A DNA stretch of 38,228 bases, taken from Candidatus Oleimmundimicrobium americanum (lineage in GTDB: Bacteria > Actinomycetota > Aquicultoria > UBA3085 > Oleimmundimicrobiaceae). Numbering within the stretch: position 1 is the stretch's first letter; the number at the start of each line of letters is the position of its first letter. Under the pieces are notes generated by a model. That model was not told the origin of the DNA. It was given only the letters and a program-made list of their open reading frames with translations, and searched no databases. Shown here piece after piece: positions 16,886 through 23,798 of the stretch. The position numbers were made by a program, and so were the translations under genes. The stretch covers positions 1-38,228 of the forward strand of contig DFBH01000006.1 of the NCBI GenBank assembly GCA_002366545.1, read 5' to 3'.

Positions 16886-17104
16886 GTGCCTGTTTTTGAG
16901 TATAAGTGTTTAAAATGCGGTGAAAAATTTGAATTGCTTGTTGGTGTGGGCAAAGAAAATAATGAGTTGAAATGCCCCGGTTGCGGCTCAAAGGATTTAT
17001 CGAAACTCTTTTCCGCCTTTAGGTTTAAGGGCGGAAACGGCAGCGGGGCTTCAAGTTGCGGAACCTGTGCAGCTTCTAATTGTAACGGCTGCAACTTAAG
17101 TTGA
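16886..17104 (+). CDS. FmdB-type zinc-ribbon protein
   Basis: A 72-residue protein with a single zinc ribbon: C8-x2-C11 and C30-x2-C33 after the typical start VPVFEYKC. A Gly/Ser/Cys-rich tail with four further cysteines follows (CGTCAASNCNGCNLS). The FmdB family is thought to be regulatory, but its target is unknown. The frame begins at a GTG at 16877; the GTG at 16886 has AAGGTGAG six bases before it and gives the family start (usually MPxYEYKC). The Cys-rich tail could bind extra metal. Confidence 0.88.
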   Translation: MPVFEYKCLKCGEKFELLVGVGKENNELKCPGCGSKDLSKLFSAFRFKGGNGSGASSCGTCAASNCNGCNLS

Positions 17105-17120
17105 GAAAGGAGGTATTTCT

Positions 17121-17729
17121 TTGGCAGAAACTTTGGCGGAATTTTATGAAGAGTTAAAAGATTGTCAGAGGTGTTCTCTTGGAAAAACGAGGACAAACAT
17201 TGTTTTTGGAGCCGGTAGCGAAAATGCTGATTTGGTGTTTGTGGGAGAAGCACCCGGACGCAATGAAGATATGCAGGGAAAACCATTTGTGGGTGCCGCG
17301 GGACAATTGCTCGATAAATTGCTTAACTCGATCGGGCTTGAGAGAAGCCAGGTGTATATAGCAAATGTTTTGAAGTGTAGGCCGCCTCAAAATAGAGATC
17401 CCTTGCCAGATGAGATTGAAATTTGCAAACCGTTTTTACTTAAACAGATAAAAATAATTGGTCCCAAAGTGGTTTGTACTTTGGGAAGATTTGCAACGCA
17501 GGTTATTTTGGATAAAAATGCTTCCATCTCAAAAGTTCGCGGCAAGCGTTTTGATGGTAACGGCTATTATATATTTCCCATATATCATCCCGCTGCGGCG
17601 TTGTATCAACGAACTAACATTGTTAATCTGAAGGCCGATTTTTTAAAACTCAAAGAAATATTAAGCGAGAAAACAATTGAGGAGCCATCTCATCAAGAAG
17701 AAGAGCCGGAACAGCTCATGTTGTTTTAG
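17121..17729 (+). CDS. Type-4 uracil-DNA glycosylase (4Fe-4S)
   Basis: This enzyme removes uracil from DNA as the first step of base excision repair. It is the iron-sulphur (family 4) type. The four cluster ligands are C15, C18, C86 and C102. The catalytic motif GEAPGRNEDMQGKPFVGAAG and the late motif IYHPAAAL are in their normal places. The gene starts with TTG, six bases after a full AAAGGAGGT ribosome site, giving 202 residues. Family-4 enzymes are common in thermophiles and in Actinobacteria. The stop is seven bases before tsaE. Confidence 0.95.
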   Translation: MAETLAEFYEELKDCQRCSLGKTRTNIVFGAGSENADLVFVGEAPGRNEDMQGKPFVGAAGQLLDKLLNSIGLERSQVYIANVLKCRPPQNRDPLPDEIEICKPFLLKQIKIIGPKVVCTLGRFATQVILDKNASISKVRGKRFDGNGYYIFPIYHPAAALYQRTNIVNLKADFLKLKEILSEKTIEEPSHQEEEPEQLMLF

Positions 17730-17736
17730 GAGAAGA

Positions 17737-18255
17737 GTGCGAGAAGAAAAAATCGTTTTTACCAAGTCGAGTTTTGAAACCAAAAAGTTTGCTGAAAAGT
17801 TAGCCCCACTTCTTCGAGCCGGAGATGTAATAAGCTTGACCGGTGACCTGGGGGCGGGCAAAACCTGTTTTGTTCAAGGATTAGCTTGTGGATTGAGAGT
17901 TAATAAGAAGATAACCAGCCCAACCTTTGCTTTAATTAAGGAATACTTAAACTCTTCCAACATTCCCTTCTATCATTTTGATGTTTATCGTCTTAAATTT
18001 TTGCAAGAAATGTTAGATATTGGTTACGAGGAGTATTTTTTTGGAGAAGGAATCACCGTTGTTGAATGGGGCGATAAAATAGCCCCTCTTCTTCCCGATG
18101 AATTTTTGGAGATAAAATTTAAGCGTCTTTCCAATGAAAATATGAGGAAGATAAGCATAATATCTCATGGCAAACGCTGGGCAGAAACGGCCAAAAATTG
18201 GTTAAAAGAAAGCCGAAAAGACCTTTGCACCGATATCAACACCTCAGAGGCTTGA
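17737..18255 (+). CDS. tsaE: tRNA t6A ATPase TsaE
   Basis: TsaE is the ATPase of the TsaB-TsaD-TsaE complex, which adds threonylcarbamoyl to A37 of ANN-decoding tRNAs. Walker A is LTGDLGAGKTCFVQGLA, followed by ITSPTFALIKEY (switch region), FYHFDVYRL and VEWGDKI. The frame is open well upstream inside the glycosylase gene. The GTG at 17737, four bases after AGGAG, gives 172 residues, slightly longer than average because of a C-terminal extension. In most relatives tsaB follows at once; here 364 bases separate them, and these hold the possible antisense or structured RNA listed next. Confidence 0.95.
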   Translation: MREEKIVFTKSSFETKKFAEKLAPLLRAGDVISLTGDLGAGKTCFVQGLACGLRVNKKITSPTFALIKEYLNSSNIPFYHFDVYRLKFLQEMLDIGYEEYFFGEGITVVEWGDKIAPLLPDEFLEIKFKRLSNENMRKISIISHGKRWAETAKNWLKESRKDLCTDINTSEA

Positions 18256-18464
18256 GGCCCATTCGACTGACACCTCCGCTCACTTGATGCTACCAAGTGG
18301 TGGAGTTCCGCCCTAAGTTGATACCTTATGCCCGGATGCTTTAGAGAATTTCTACCCAACCCAGTAACCGAAGCTGCGTTGTGCAGTTATTAACAAAGCA
18401 CCTTCTTCTGCCTTTCCGGCCAACATCCAAATTGAAAATTTTATCAAGCTTTTTGGTTCCCTCT
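18231..18464 (-). ncRNA. Candidate structured RNA antisense to the tsaE 3' end
   Basis: The 364-bp gap between tsaE and tsaB holds no ORF. On the minus strand an extended -10 promoter (18471-18479) is followed by sequence that folds well. TATCAAC and GTTGATA close a branched structure that contains ACTTG-gtagcat-CAAGT inside CTCC/GGAG arms, and CCTC-aagcctct-GAGG. Further 5' there is CTGC-acaac-GCAG. The structure reaches into the last bases of tsaE. I could not match it to tmRNA, SRP RNA, RNase P RNA or a riboswitch. It could also act as a plus-strand leader of tsaB. Confidence 0.3.
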
Positions 18465-18470
18465 AACTAT

Positions 18471-18479
18471 ATTATAGCA
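18471..18479 (-). promoter_or_regulatory. Extended -10 promoter, minus strand
   Basis: Read on the minus strand, this is TGC-TATAAT, a perfect extended -10 with no good -35. It points away from tsaB into the structured gap. Confidence 0.45.
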
Positions 18480-18585
18480 TTGTTTTGGGGTTTTTTAGTC
18501 TTAATAATGGGTTTTTATTTGTTTTTGCCGGAAACGGTCTTTTGTTGTTGCGTGAGAAATTGTTATGTTCAAAAAGTTTGTCAGT

Positions 18586-18594
18586 TGGTATGAT
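18586..18594 (+). promoter_or_regulatory. Possible extended -10 promoter of tsaB
   Basis: TGG-TATGAT lies about 25 bp before the tsaB ATG. The -35 at 18566 (TGTTCA) is weak. Confidence 0.35.
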
Positions 18595-18619
18595 TTAAGG
18601 CTAAGAGAGGAGAAATTTA

Positions 18620-19372
18620 ATGCTTTTGCTTGCCTTTGATACTTCGACCGACCTATGCACTGTGGCGGTAGGTGAAAAAGATGTTCTTTTGGGGGAACGC
18701 AACATTTGTGCGCCACGAGGACATATGCAGAAACTTTTCCCCCTAACGGATTCGCTGCTTTCCGACATCGGGTGCGATATACAAGACATCGACGCAGTTG
18801 CGGTTGGTTTAGGACCGGGTTCTTTTACAGGTGTAAGAATAGGAGTTTCAATTGCCAAGGGTCTTGCCCAAGGGACAAGAAAGCCAATCGTTGGCGTATC
18901 TTCTTTGGATGCTTTGGCAAAACCGCTGAGTTTTTGTGACGGTTTGGTCTGTGCGGTTGTTGATGCCAAAAAGAAAGAGGTTTATTCTTGTTTTTACAAG
19001 TGTTTTGGTGGAAACCTCCAACGTTTGACCGATTATAAGGCGCTTTCTCCCGAAAAGTTATGCGATAAGTTAAATGAGATGAATTTATCTGTTTCGGATG
19101 AGACTGAGGGGAATGAAAAGATAACGCTGGTCGGAGATGCTTTAAACTCACACCTATCCTTTTTTAAAGAACGGGTTAAAAGAGCAAAATTTGCTCCCCC
19201 AAATTTATGGTATCCCAAAGCGTCAAGCATAAAGGACTTGGCTTTTGATAGGCTCGAAAATGGTGAGAGCGATGATTATCTGACACTCGTGCCAATTTAT
19301 GCCCGTATTCCCATCGCTGAGGAGATGTGGGAGAAGAAAGTGAGAGAAAGCGTTGAAGGGAAGAAAAGTTAA
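18620..19372 (+). CDS. tsaB: tRNA t6A protein TsaB
   Basis: TsaB is the inactive Kae1/TsaD-like partner that dimerises with TsaD in t6A synthesis. The N-terminus LLAFDTSTDLCTVAV and the block AVAVGLGPGSFTGVRIGVSIAKGLAQG are family hallmarks; the C-terminal half is more variable, as usual. The ATG follows GAGAGGAG. Its 250 residues are ordinary. Its last bases overlap the start of the next gene, rimI. Confidence 0.95.
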   Translation: MLLLAFDTSTDLCTVAVGEKDVLLGERNICAPRGHMQKLFPLTDSLLSDIGCDIQDIDAVAVGLGPGSFTGVRIGVSIAKGLAQGTRKPIVGVSSLDALAKPLSFCDGLVCAVVDAKKKEVYSCFYKCFGGNLQRLTDYKALSPEKLCDKLNEMNLSVSDETEGNEKITLVGDALNSHLSFFKERVKRAKFAPPNLWYPKASSIKDLAFDRLENGESDDYLTLVPIYARIPIAEEMWEKKVRESVEGKKS

Positions 19373-19892
19373 GATATTGTCCATGTGTTACGATGATGTT
19401 GAGGATGTCATTGAGATTGAAAGGAAGATATTTCCTGCTCCTTGGACAGCTGATGTTTTTGAAGAGCAATTAAATCAGTCGGATTGCACATCTTATTTTG
19501 TAGCAAAAATTGACGAAAAAATTGTAGGGTATGCCGGGATTATATTCCCGCCCGTTGGTAGGTATGGTGCCGGGGCCGAGGGTCATGTAACAAATATTGC
19601 CGTTGATGAAAATTGTAGACGAAGGAAAATAGGAAGCTTGCTTTTATTAAAGTTGATAGAAGAAGCACAAAACAGGGGCTCAAGGGTCATCTCTCTTGAG
19701 TTGAGGAAATCAAATATGGCTGCTTTGAATTTTTATAAGAAGTTTGGCTTTCGAATTTTTGGTTTAAGGAAAAACTACTATTCTGATACCGGTGAGGATG
19801 CGGTAGTTATGTTCGTTGATAATGTAAGCTTTGCCGATTATCAAAATAGACTACAAATTATAAGAGATTCTATTGGGTTTGGCGAGGTATGA
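19353..19892 (+). CDS. rimI: GNAT acetyltransferase, RimI family
   Basis: RimI acetylates the N-terminal alanine of ribosomal protein S18 in model bacteria. This protein has the GNAT fold: early IERKIFPAPWT, the acetyl-CoA loop VDENCRRRKIGSLLL, then LELRKSNMAALNFYKKFGFRIFGLRKNYY, a strong RimI signature. A C-terminal tail of about 30 residues follows. The start is uncertain: the TTG at 19353 overlaps tsaB, and TTG 19377 or ATG 19383 would shorten the N-terminus by a few residues. Its place between tsaB and tsaD is typical of Actinobacteria, although here one extra gene precedes tsaD. Confidence 0.92.
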   Translation: MKGRKVKILSMCYDDVEDVIEIERKIFPAPWTADVFEEQLNQSDCTSYFVAKIDEKIVGYAGIIFPPVGRYGAGAEGHVTNIAVDENCRRRKIGSLLLLKLIEEAQNRGSRVISLELRKSNMAALNFYKKFGFRIFGLRKNYYSDTGEDAVVMFVDNVSFADYQNRLQIIRDSIGFGEV

Positions 19893-20016
19893 AATGTTGA
19901 TTCTCGGTGAATGGTGCTTATCTTCTGAGTTTTTAGTTTAAAGAATTAATATTCTTGGCAATTTTTATGGTTTTAATTTTGAACAGGTGGAAGATTTTTA
20001 TAAGGAGGTTAAGGCA

Positions 20017-20562
20017 ATGACAATAAACGATAGAGAGCATTATCAGAAACTCTTATATGAAGAGCTTCGAAAAGAAAGTGACAGGGGAGCTGTAATGGTT
20101 GAAGCTGCTTTTTTAGACAGAGCGCTTGAAAATACTCTTAAAGCTCGTTTTGTTCCAACTACTTCTGAAAAGGATGCTTCGATTTCAAATTTACATTTTG
20201 CTGTAAAAATAAATCTTGCTTATCGGGTTGGTCTGATTAGTTCAAAATTTCGTGATGATTTACTTAAAATCAAAGATATAAGGAATGATTTTGCGCACGA
20301 TATTGAGGGGTGCGATTTTAATAATCCTAAGCATGTTGAAGCTATTAAAAAACTTGCTATTTCCGCTGATTTGGTCAGTTGTGATCCCGGGACAGGAGAA
20401 CCATTTAAAGATGGACCAAGAGGTGATTTCCGGGTAATAGTATCTTGTATGCTTTGGGTTTTACGTTCATTAGCGGAAGGAATTAGAACAATGGAAAGTT
20501 GTCCTATTAAAGCAATTGAAGAAGCTTTCCCCGAATGGTTTTATACTGGAAATAAGAATTGA
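20017..20562 (+). CDS. MltR-like (mannitol repressor family) protein
   Basis: A 181-residue, mostly helical protein. The block SDRGAVMVEAAFLDRALENTL, then LHFAVKINLAYRVGLISSKFRDDLLKIKDIRNDFAHD, resembles the MltR family, whose name comes from the E. coli mannitol repressor. It also resembles HEPN-like DUF4145-type proteins through its conserved RNDFAHD. No DNA-binding motif is obvious. ATG 20017 is preceded by AAGGAGG at the right distance, which makes the earlier GTG unlikely. No mannitol genes are near. It interrupts the usual rimI-tsaD pair, so it may be an insertion; its job here is unknown. Confidence 0.7.
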   Translation: MTINDREHYQKLLYEELRKESDRGAVMVEAAFLDRALENTLKARFVPTTSEKDASISNLHFAVKINLAYRVGLISSKFRDDLLKIKDIRNDFAHDIEGCDFNNPKHVEAIKKLAISADLVSCDPGTGEPFKDGPRGDFRVIVSCMLWVLRSLAEGIRTMESCPIKAIEEAFPEWFYTGNKN

Positions 20563-20600
20563 TTAAAAAAGATTAAAATCAAGGTTTTTGGAGGAATTCT

Positions 20601-21626
20601 TTGAGAAAATTAATCACTATTCTTGGAATAGAGACCTCTTGTGATGAGACCGCGGCGGCGGTTGTGGCCGATGGTAAAAGGATTTTGTCGAACATTATTG
20701 CTTCTCAGGTTAAATGGCACCGGAAGTTTAGCGGGGTTGTACCCGAGATTGCCTCTAGAAAGCACGTGGAGCTCATAAGTCCTGTTATAGAAGAGGCGTT
20801 GCTCGAGGCGAATGTTACTTTGGGTGATATTGATGCCGTTGCGGTTACTCAGGGCCCCGGTTTGGTGGGAGCGTTGTTGGTTGGTTTGAGCGTTGCCAAA
20901 GGGATTTCTTATGCGACAAAAACCCCTCTTATATGCGTAAATCACATTGAGGCTCACATCTTGGCAAATTTTCTTGAATATCCCAACCTTAAACCTCCTT
21001 TAGTTGCTCTTGTTGTTTCGGGTGGGCACACGGCCATAGTTTATATGAAAGATTTTGGTGAATATGAAGTCCTCGGAGAGACTTTGGATGATGCTGCCGG
21101 AGAGGCTTTTGATAAGGTGGCAAAATTTTTGGACCTTGGTTATCCGGGTGGCCCTGTAATAGATGAGTTGGCTGTAAAAGGAAATCCTCAAGCCATTAAC
21201 TTCCCAAGAGCCATGATTAGAAGAGACAACTACGATTTTAGCTTAAGCGGTCTTAAGACCGCCGTCTTTAATTATGTTTCAAGGGTAAAGGCGGAGGGTA
21301 AACAGATAAATATTCCCGACATTTGCGCAAGTTTTCAAGCGGCAGTTATAGATGTCCAAATTTATAAGATTCTTCGGGCGGTTAGAGAGAAAGATGTTGA
21401 TAAGATAGTTTTAGCCGGTGGGGTTGCCGCAAACAAATCCCTTCGAGAAAGATTACAAAATGAGGCGACCAAAGAAGGCAAAGAACTTTTTTACTCTTCA
21501 CCCCTTCTCTGTACCGATAATGCAGCGATGATTGCTTGCGCGGGTTATTTTAAATTTAAAGAGGGCAAAACTTGTGCGTTGGATGCAAACGCTGAACCAA
21601 ATCTGTCGTTGGTCGACGAACCGTAG
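20601..21626 (+). CDS. tsaD: tRNA t6A threonylcarbamoyltransferase TsaD
   Basis: TsaD transfers the threonylcarbamoyl group from threonylcarbamoyl-AMP to tRNA A37. The ASKHA-fold signatures are all present: LGIETSCDETAAAVV, AVTQGPGLVGALLVGLSVAKG, the metal-binding HIEAHILA (HxxxH), VSGGHTAIV, and LAGGVAANKSLRERL. A metal-ligand Asp lies in SSPLLCTDNAAMIA. It starts with TTG, four bases after GGAGGAA, giving 341 residues. Together with tsaE and tsaB it completes the bacterial modification complex apart from TsaC/Sua5, which is not in the window. Confidence 0.97.
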   Translation: MRKLITILGIETSCDETAAAVVADGKRILSNIIASQVKWHRKFSGVVPEIASRKHVELISPVIEEALLEANVTLGDIDAVAVTQGPGLVGALLVGLSVAKGISYATKTPLICVNHIEAHILANFLEYPNLKPPLVALVVSGGHTAIVYMKDFGEYEVLGETLDDAAGEAFDKVAKFLDLGYPGGPVIDELAVKGNPQAINFPRAMIRRDNYDFSLSGLKTAVFNYVSRVKAEGKQINIPDICASFQAAVIDVQIYKILRAVREKDVDKIVLAGGVAANKSLRERLQNEATKEGKELFYSSPLLCTDNAAMIACAGYFKFKEGKTCALDANAEPNLSLVDEP

Positions 21627-21669
21627 GTTATTTTTTAAATATTATGTAAACTAAATTATTTTTTTTGCT

Positions 21670-21687
21670 TGTGGATAATGTGGATAA
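21670..21687 (+). promoter_or_regulatory. Two tandem consensus DnaA boxes
   Basis: The 9-mer TGTGGATAA occurs twice without a gap, in an AT-rich spacer before lnt. This is the exact high-affinity DnaA box in reverse orientation. Confidence 0.6.
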
Positions 21688-21781
21688 GTCCGATTTAACC
21701 TTTTAAAGAAGCTACCTTCCTCTGGAAAATTTTATGGAAAAATTTTAATCGATATTTTTTAATAAAAAGGTGATGGAATAC

Positions 21782-23356
21782 GTGGATTCTGATGTTGCTC
21801 AAGCAAGTGCGGAAAGCGAATTAAAAATTTCCGATTTAATTTTAGCAAGTGTTTCGGGATGTTTGCTGATATTTGCCTTTCCCAATTTTAGCTGGTCTTT
21901 TATTGCTTGGCTTGCCTTAGTTCCCTTACTTGTCGCCATTTATCGCTCATCTTTTAAGGGAGCTTTGCTTTGCGGTTTAACTGCGGGTGTCTTTTTTTTC
22001 GGGGGACTTCTTTATTGGATATTTCTTTTTGGATTACTTGCGGGATTTGGTTTAATTTTATCCCAATCTTTTTTCTTCCTGCTCTTTGGACTTGGAACAA
22101 AGGTTATCCACAGTCATTTTAAAAGAGAGGCTCGATTGATTCTGGTTCCTGCTCTCTGGGTTTCTTTGGAATTTTTGCGTTCAATTGGTCCCTGGGGTTT
22201 TTCGTGGGGGGTTCTTGGCTATAGTCAGTATAATTTTCTTCCCATTATTCAAATTGCAAAATGGACAGGGGTTCTCGGTGTATCGTTTTTGTTGGTTTTT
22301 GTAAATGAGTTTATCGCGGAAAACTACACGCACATCTTCCAACAAAAGGGGTCTGCAATCCAAAGGATTATTCTCTGGATAAAAGGCTCCGGGAGAATTT
22401 TTTTAAGGGATACGGTTTTGGTGTTGCTCGGAGTTATTTTGCTTGTCGGGATCGGAAATCTTAATTTGTCGGGTTCACGGGGGAGTGGGGAAACAATTAA
22501 AATTGCAATTTTACAGCCGAGTATTCCGCAGGATATAAAGTGGGAGCCAATGAAAAAGGAAGAAGTTTTTGAAGCGCATCTAAAATTGGCTCGAGAGGCG
22601 GCCGAAGAGAAACCGTATATCATAATTTGGCCTGAAACCTCAACTCCGGCTTACCTATTGGAGGAAGAAGAATATTTTAAGAAAATAAAAGATCTTGCTG
22701 AAAAGGCGGATAGTTTTTTGTTGGTAGGAGGGCTTTACCGGCCTGCCGGTAGGCATGGTGAGAATAAGGGGCGTTCTTTTAACTCCGCTTTTTTATTTTC
22801 CCCCAAAGGCGAAATTTTAGATAGGTACGATAAATTACACTTAGTTCCATTTGGAGAGTATGTTCCTTTAAAACCGATTTTTTCAAACATTGAGGCGGTT
22901 GCGTCCGCTTCGGGAGACACATCTCCGGGGAAAGAATTCACGGTATTTGAGACAGGTGCCGGGAGGTTTTCTGCGGTCATCTGTTTTGAATCTTCCGACT
23001 CACTTATCGTTCGTCGTTTGGCCTTAAAGGGCGCCGAAATGTTGGTTGTTATGACAAACGATGGTTGGTTCAAAAAGACCGCTGCGGCTGAGCAGCATTT
23101 ATCGATGGCCGTATTGCGCGCAGTTGAAAATGATTTTTTTGTGGTTCAAGCGGCAAATACCGGAATTTCAGCAATTATTAATTCGAGAGGAAGGGTGGTG
23201 TCGCGGACGGCTCTTTTTGACAGGAAATGTCTCGCCGGCAAAATTGTTTTAAGGGAAGGGAAGAGTTTTTATAGAAGATTTGGGGATATCTTTTCCTACA
23301 GCTGTCTTTTAATTTCTCTGGGCAGCATATTTTTTGCTTTCAATTTGAAAAAATGA
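21782..23356 (+). CDS. lnt: Apolipoprotein N-acyltransferase
   Basis: Lnt adds the third acyl chain to lipoproteins in the membrane. The N-terminal part has about six hydrophobic helices (from LILASVSGCLLIFAF to the LVLLGVILLVGIGNL helix), with FLRSIGPWGFSWGVLGYSQ. The C-terminal nitrilase domain has the Glu-Lys-Cys triad in IIWPETSTPAYL, YDKLHLVPFGEYVP and AVICFESSDSLI. GTG and ATG codons at 21770 and 21773 crowd the ribosome site; the GTG at 21782, eight bases after AGGTGA, looks best, giving about 524 residues. A GC-rich palindromic stretch in the coding region (22729-22760, RPAGRHG) may be an inserted repeat. Another DnaA box lies at 22104-22112. Confidence 0.93.
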   Translation: MDSDVAQASAESELKISDLILASVSGCLLIFAFPNFSWSFIAWLALVPLLVAIYRSSFKGALLCGLTAGVFFFGGLLYWIFLFGLLAGFGLILSQSFFFLLFGLGTKVIHSHFKREARLILVPALWVSLEFLRSIGPWGFSWGVLGYSQYNFLPIIQIAKWTGVLGVSFLLVFVNEFIAENYTHIFQQKGSAIQRIILWIKGSGRIFLRDTVLVLLGVILLVGIGNLNLSGSRGSGETIKIAILQPSIPQDIKWEPMKKEEVFEAHLKLAREAAEEKPYIIIWPETSTPAYLLEEEEYFKKIKDLAEKADSFLLVGGLYRPAGRHGENKGRSFNSAFLFSPKGEILDRYDKLHLVPFGEYVPLKPIFSNIEAVASASGDTSPGKEFTVFETGAGRFSAVICFESSDSLIVRRLALKGAEMLVVMTNDGWFKKTAAAEQHLSMAVLRAVENDFFVVQAANTGISAIINSRGRVVSRTALFDRKCLAGKIVLREGKSFYRRFGDIFSYSCLLISLGSIFFAFNLKK

Positions 23357-23359
23357 TTG

Positions 23360-23388
23360 TTGATTTTGTTGTTTTGTTATTGTAAGAT
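23360..23388 (+). promoter_or_regulatory. Promoter of groES-groEL
   Basis: TTGATT, a 17-bp spacer and TAAGAT place the transcription start at about 23395, immediately before the CIRCE operator. Confidence 0.5.
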
Positions 23389-23401
23389 ATTTTTGTTCTG
23401 A

Positions 23402-23428
23402 TTAGCACTCTCGGTTAAAGAGTGCTAA
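23402..23428 (+). promoter_or_regulatory. CIRCE operator (HrcA site)
   Basis: A perfect TTAGCACTC-N9-GAGTGCTAA inverted repeat. It is the binding site of the heat-shock repressor HrcA, and it lies at the start of the groES transcript. Confidence 0.97.
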
Positions 23429-23436
23429 AACAATTA

Positions 23437-23465
23437 ATTATCCAGAGGATAATCCCTTGGATTAT
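23437..23465. repeat. Overlapping palindromes with 3-nt loops in the groES leader
   Basis: ATTATCC-AGA-GGATAAT (23437-23453) overlaps ATAATCC-CTT-GGATTAT (23449-23465). The middle arm can pair with either side. The first resembles palindromes at 28991 and 35626. Confidence 0.6.
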
Positions 23466-23483
23466 ATGATGGGAGGGTTGATT

Positions 23484-23774
23484 ATGAATTTAAAACCATT
23501 AGGAGACAGGGTAGTTGTTAAACCCAGTGAAGGTGAGGAGAAAACCAAAAGCGGGATAGTCATTCCCGATACCGCCAAAGAGAAACCACAAGAAGGGGAA
23601 GTTGTTGCTGTAGGCAGCGGGAAATGTGATGAAAGTGGCAAGAAAATTCCTCTTGAGGTTAAAGCGGGGGACAAGGTTCTTTATTCAAAATACGGTGGAA
23701 CCGAGGTTAAGGTGGAAGGGGAAGAGTACCTTATCTTGAGAGAAAGCGATGTTTTGGCTATTGTAAAAAAATAA
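23484..23774 (+). CDS. groES: Co-chaperonin GroES
   Basis: GroES forms the heptameric lid of the GroEL folding chamber. The protein is 96 residues when started at ATG 23484, which follows GGGAGGG; the longer open frame is only leader. It reads MNLKPLGDRVVVKPSEGEEKTKSGIVIPDTAKEK, where the mobile loop (residues about 17-32) contacts GroEL, and ends with YLILRESDVLAIVKK. It is first in the heat-shock operon under CIRCE control, 24 bases before groEL. Confidence 0.98.
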   Translation: MNLKPLGDRVVVKPSEGEEKTKSGIVIPDTAKEKPQEGEVVAVGSGKCDESGKKIPLEVKAGDKVLYSKYGGTEVKVEGEEYLILRESDVLAIVKK

Positions 23775-23798
23775 TTGAAAGGGAGGCGAATAAATTAA

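Noticed and set aside
18256..18470. SRP RNA, RNase P RNA or tmRNA in the tsaE-tsaB gap
   Set aside because: A GGCCGGAAAGGC phrase on the minus strand recalls SRP RNA, but the GGAA tetraloop and the flanking conserved bases do not fit; no RNase P or tmRNA signatures were seen.
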